In this document: positions 62,120-64,000 of the stretch, piece after piece
Numbering within the stretch: position 1 is the stretch's first letter
How the letters are laid out: each line of letters starts with the position of its first letter
Assembly: GCF_001425175.1 (NCBI RefSeq)
Contig: NZ_LMDV01000009.1
Span: 248,001-312,000, forward strand
Origin: Nocardioides sp. Root1257
GTDB lineage: Bacteria > Actinomycetota > Actinomycetes > Propionibacteriales > Nocardioidaceae
DNA: 64,000 bases
Direction of reading: 5' to 3'
Notes under the pieces: generated by a model
The model's input: the letters and a program-made list of their open reading frames with translations, nothing else
Database searches by the model: none
Told to the model about the DNA's origin: nothing
Made by a program: the position numbers and the translations under genes

Positions 62120-64000
62120 GTGTCCCTCTCCCTCGACCCCCGCGCCTCCCGGATGGCGCACACGCAGGGTCGGGTCGGTTCGACGCAGGACGTCGTCGAG
62201 CCACCCGTCCGCCGACCGCTCGCCGCGGTCACCCCCGACCGTCCCCGCGAGATCATCGCGGTCATCGACCCCGTCTTCGCCGCTCCGGGTGACGACGTCA
62301 CCGCCAGCGTCCGGCCGCCCGTCGAGGTGGTCCAGCAGGTCGCCGCCAGGATGACGTTGCACCTGCACCCCGGCGAGGTCGTCGCCGCCACCCCGGACGG
62401 CCGGCTCACCCTGCGGCTGCGCCGCGAGGACCGCGACGCCCGCCCGGTCCGGCTCCAGGAGATGGCCTACCACGCGGTCGAGGCCTTCGACGGGGTCGCC
62501 GACCGGCACGGCGTCGTCGACCTCGGCGTCGGCTGGGCCCACATCTCCCGCAAGCAGGACCCGCAGACCGCGGAGGACCACGCGGCCTCCGCGGCCGAGG
62601 AGTCGGTCCGCGGCCGCGACCTCCAGCCCCGCTCGAGCGGCGCCCACATCCGCCAGCGGCACCCCGTCGTCAGCTGGTGGTCGGCGAGCCGCCAGGTCGT
62701 CTGGGCCACGCTCGGCTGCCTGGTCGTCCCGTTCCTGGCACTCGTCGGCCTGTACGCCGTCGGGCTCGACCTCTCCACGCCCCTGTACTGGCTCCTGGTC
62801 GGCGCGCTCACGCTCACCGCCGGCACGATCTGGGCCGAGTGCTCGCACGCGGTCGAGCCGCCGACGGTCCCGGACGCTCCGCCCGGTCCGGCTCCGCGGG
62901 CGACGGCGATCATCCCGGCGTACCTGCCCAACGAGGCGGACACGATCGTCGAGACGATCCACACGTTCCTCTCCCAGGAGTACGACGGCGGCCTGCAGAC
63001 CGTGGTCGCCTACAACACGCCGATCGCGCTCGAGGTCGAGGACGAGCTCTCCGCGCTGGCGGCCGAGCACCCCGACCTGACCGTGCTCAAGGTGCCGGAC
63101 AGCACCTCGAAGGCGCAGAACGTCAACGCGGCGCTGCGCGTCGCCGAGGGCGAGTTCGTCGGCATCTTCGACGCCGACCACCACCCGATGGCGGGCGCCT
63201 TCGACCGCGCCTGGCGGTGGATCGCCGACGGCGCGGACGTCGTGCAGGGCCACTGCGTCATCCGCAACGGCGACGACTCCGCCCTGGCGAAGCTGATCGC
63301 CGTGGAGTTCGAGCAGATCTACGCCGTCGCCCACCCGGGCCGGGCCCGGCTCTTCGGGTTCGGGATCTTCGGCGGCTCCAACGGCTACTGGCGCACCTCC
63401 GCCCTGGAGCGGATCCGCCTGCGCGGGTCGTTCCTGACCGAGGACATCGAGTCGTCGATGCGCGTCCTCGAGGCCGGCGGCCGGATCGTCAACGACCCCG
63501 GCCTCGTCAGCCGCGAGCTGGCGCCCGAGACGACCAAGGCCCTCTGGAACCAGCGGATGCGCTGGGCCCAGGGCTGGTTCCAGGTGTCGATCCGGCACCT
63601 GATGCCGATCCTGACCCAGCCCGGCCTGACCGTGCGCCAGCGGCTCGGCGTCGTCCACCTGCTCGGCTGGCGCGAGATCTACCCCTGGATCTCGCTGCTC
63701 ACCTGGCCGCTGCTCGGCTTCCTGGCGTGGCGCGACGGAGGACTCGACCTGACGTCGCCGATCTTCCTGCTGCTGACGCTGCTCACCACGGCCTCCGGTC
63801 CCCTGCAGACGATCGCCGCCTGGCGGCTGGCCGCCCCCGAGCTGCGCGAGCACCCGCGCTGGTTCGTCGCGTCGGCCTTCGCCAACATCGCGTTCTACAC
63901 CGAGCTGAAGAACATCGTGAACCGGGTCGCCCAGCTCAAGCAGCTGCGCGGCGAGCACCGCTGGGTGGTCACGCCACGCAGCGCCGGCCGCGCCCACTCC
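62120..64000 (+). CDS. Family 2 glycosyltransferase, cellulose-synthase-like, partial at window edge
   Basis: The open frame runs 627 codons from GTG 62120 (behind GAAAGG) to the window end without a stop. Residues ~60-170 are a soluble N-terminal region related to the GspE-like type of some c-di-GMP-controlled transferases. Residues ~193-243 contain two transmembrane helices. The GT2 domain has FDADHH near residue 350 (DxD), TED near 440 and QRMRW near 477 (Q..RW), the processive-type set, followed by more helices. It probably builds a surface polysaccharide. The C-terminal end lies outside the window. Confidence 0.9.
   Translation, partial: MSLSLDPRASRMAHTQGRVGSTQDVVEPPVRRPLAAVTPDRPREIIAVIDPVFAAPGDDVTASVRPPVEVVQQVAARMTLHLHPGEVVAATPDGRLTLRLRREDRDARPVRLQEMAYHAVEAFDGVADRHGVVDLGVGWAHISRKQDPQTAEDHAASAAEESVRGRDLQPRSSGAHIRQRHPVVSWWSASRQVVWATLGCLVVPFLALVGLYAVGLDLSTPLYWLLVGALTLTAGTIWAECSHAVEPPTVPDAPPGPAPRATAIIPAYLPNEADTIVETIHTFLSQEYDGGLQTVVAYNTPIALEVEDELSALAAEHPDLTVLKVPDSTSKAQNVNAALRVAEGEFVGIFDADHHPMAGAFDRAWRWIADGADVVQGHCVIRNGDDSALAKLIAVEFEQIYAVAHPGRARLFGFGIFGGSNGYWRTSALERIRLRGSFLTEDIESSMRVLEAGGRIVNDPGLVSRELAPETTKALWNQRMRWAQGWFQVSIRHLMPILTQPGLTVRQRLGVVHLLGWREIYPWISLLTWPLLGFLAWRDGGLDLTSPIFLLLTLLTTASGPLQTIAAWRLAAPELREHPRWFVASAFANIAFYTELKNIVNRVAQLKQLRGEHRWVVTPRSAGRAHS

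Noticed and set aside
61918-62409. A 163-codon reverse frame before and over the glycosyltransferase start
   Set aside because: Low-complexity Arg/Gly/Thr composition, and it overlaps the real N-terminus on the other strand.
62078-63997. A 639-codon open frame antisense to the glycosyltransferase
   Set aside because: The forward frame has all GT2 motifs and membrane helices; this one is a shadow.

Overview
The window is very GC-rich, has only three tRNA genes and no rRNA, and reads as ordinary chromosome of a high-GC actinobacterium. Several gene types point to the Nocardioidaceae, most likely Nocardioides or a close relative: a proteasome activator of the Bpa/PafE type, an F420-type (Ddn-like) reductase, a DUF5926/SEC-C protein, a MobA plus DUF6457 pair, an apparent KstR box, and short 'GGTTGAGGA...TCTCGAAACC'-type repeats. 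The genus is inferred from gene content; no 16S gene is present. About 60 protein genes cover nearly all of the sequence. Many are coupled by 4-8 base stop/start overlaps, and GTG starts are common.

Layout. 1-5.3 kb: a giant secreted protein of 13 carboxypeptidase-regulatory-like modules and a small unknown gene. 5.3-10.9 kb: pyruvate phosphate dikinase and GTP-dependent PEP carboxykinase (two enzymes of the PEP node), with tRNA-Arg(ACG) and a lipoprotein between them. 10.9-12.4 kb: an HTH regulator with a PLD/TrmB-like middle domain, convergent with a 39-codon gene for a signal-peptide-bearing micropeptide whose predicted mature form is 10 residues. This pair is the best candidate here for an undescribed system. 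12.4-14 kb: two tRNA-Ser genes, small unknown proteins and a free-standing biotinyl carrier. 14-19.8 kb: membrane protein, nitrilase, mobA, DUF6457, a PIG3-type quinone reductase, Bpa and a secreted anchored protein. 19.8-23.2 kb: serS-HAD-GNAT-HAD operon. 23.3-28 kb: PAP2-diacylglycerol kinase fusion, Ddn-like reductase, DHA2 exporter and its divergent double-MarR regulator. 28-34 kb: DUF4446, pheA, a two-domain VOC protein, larB-larC followed by a GDT1-type cation transporter, and arginine deiminase.

34-43.6 kb: a four-gene operon (Orc1/Cdc6-like AAA ATPase, ABC-F, GDPD, DUF5926), an Fpg/Nei glycosylase, a gluzincin lipoprotein, rhodanese, Aat transferase and an EcsC-like protein. 43.5-47 kb: three adjacent sulfotransferase-related genes, the middle one badly diverged. 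46.9-52.3 kb: a leucine-catabolism-like operon (biotin carboxylase, carboxyltransferase, HMG-CoA lyase) with a divergent thioredoxin and a TetR regulator; the same GGTTA-N8-TAACC palindrome lies at both promoter regions. 52.3-58.6 kb: a TIG-domain secreted protein and an ADH-SNF2 helicase-SWIM chain. 58.7-64 kb: glutathione peroxidase, a second DHA2 exporter, a reductase behind a KstR-type box, and a GT2 glycosyltransferase cut by the window edge.

The regulatory DNA is unusually readable. Apparent regulator/operator sets are the double MarR with the DHA2 exporter, the TetR with the leucine operon, a hairpin/operator touching the larB start, and the KstR box. Several strong hairpin terminators separate convergent units. 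A small repeat family occurs three times, once inside larC in frame and once supplying the start codon of a HAD gene.
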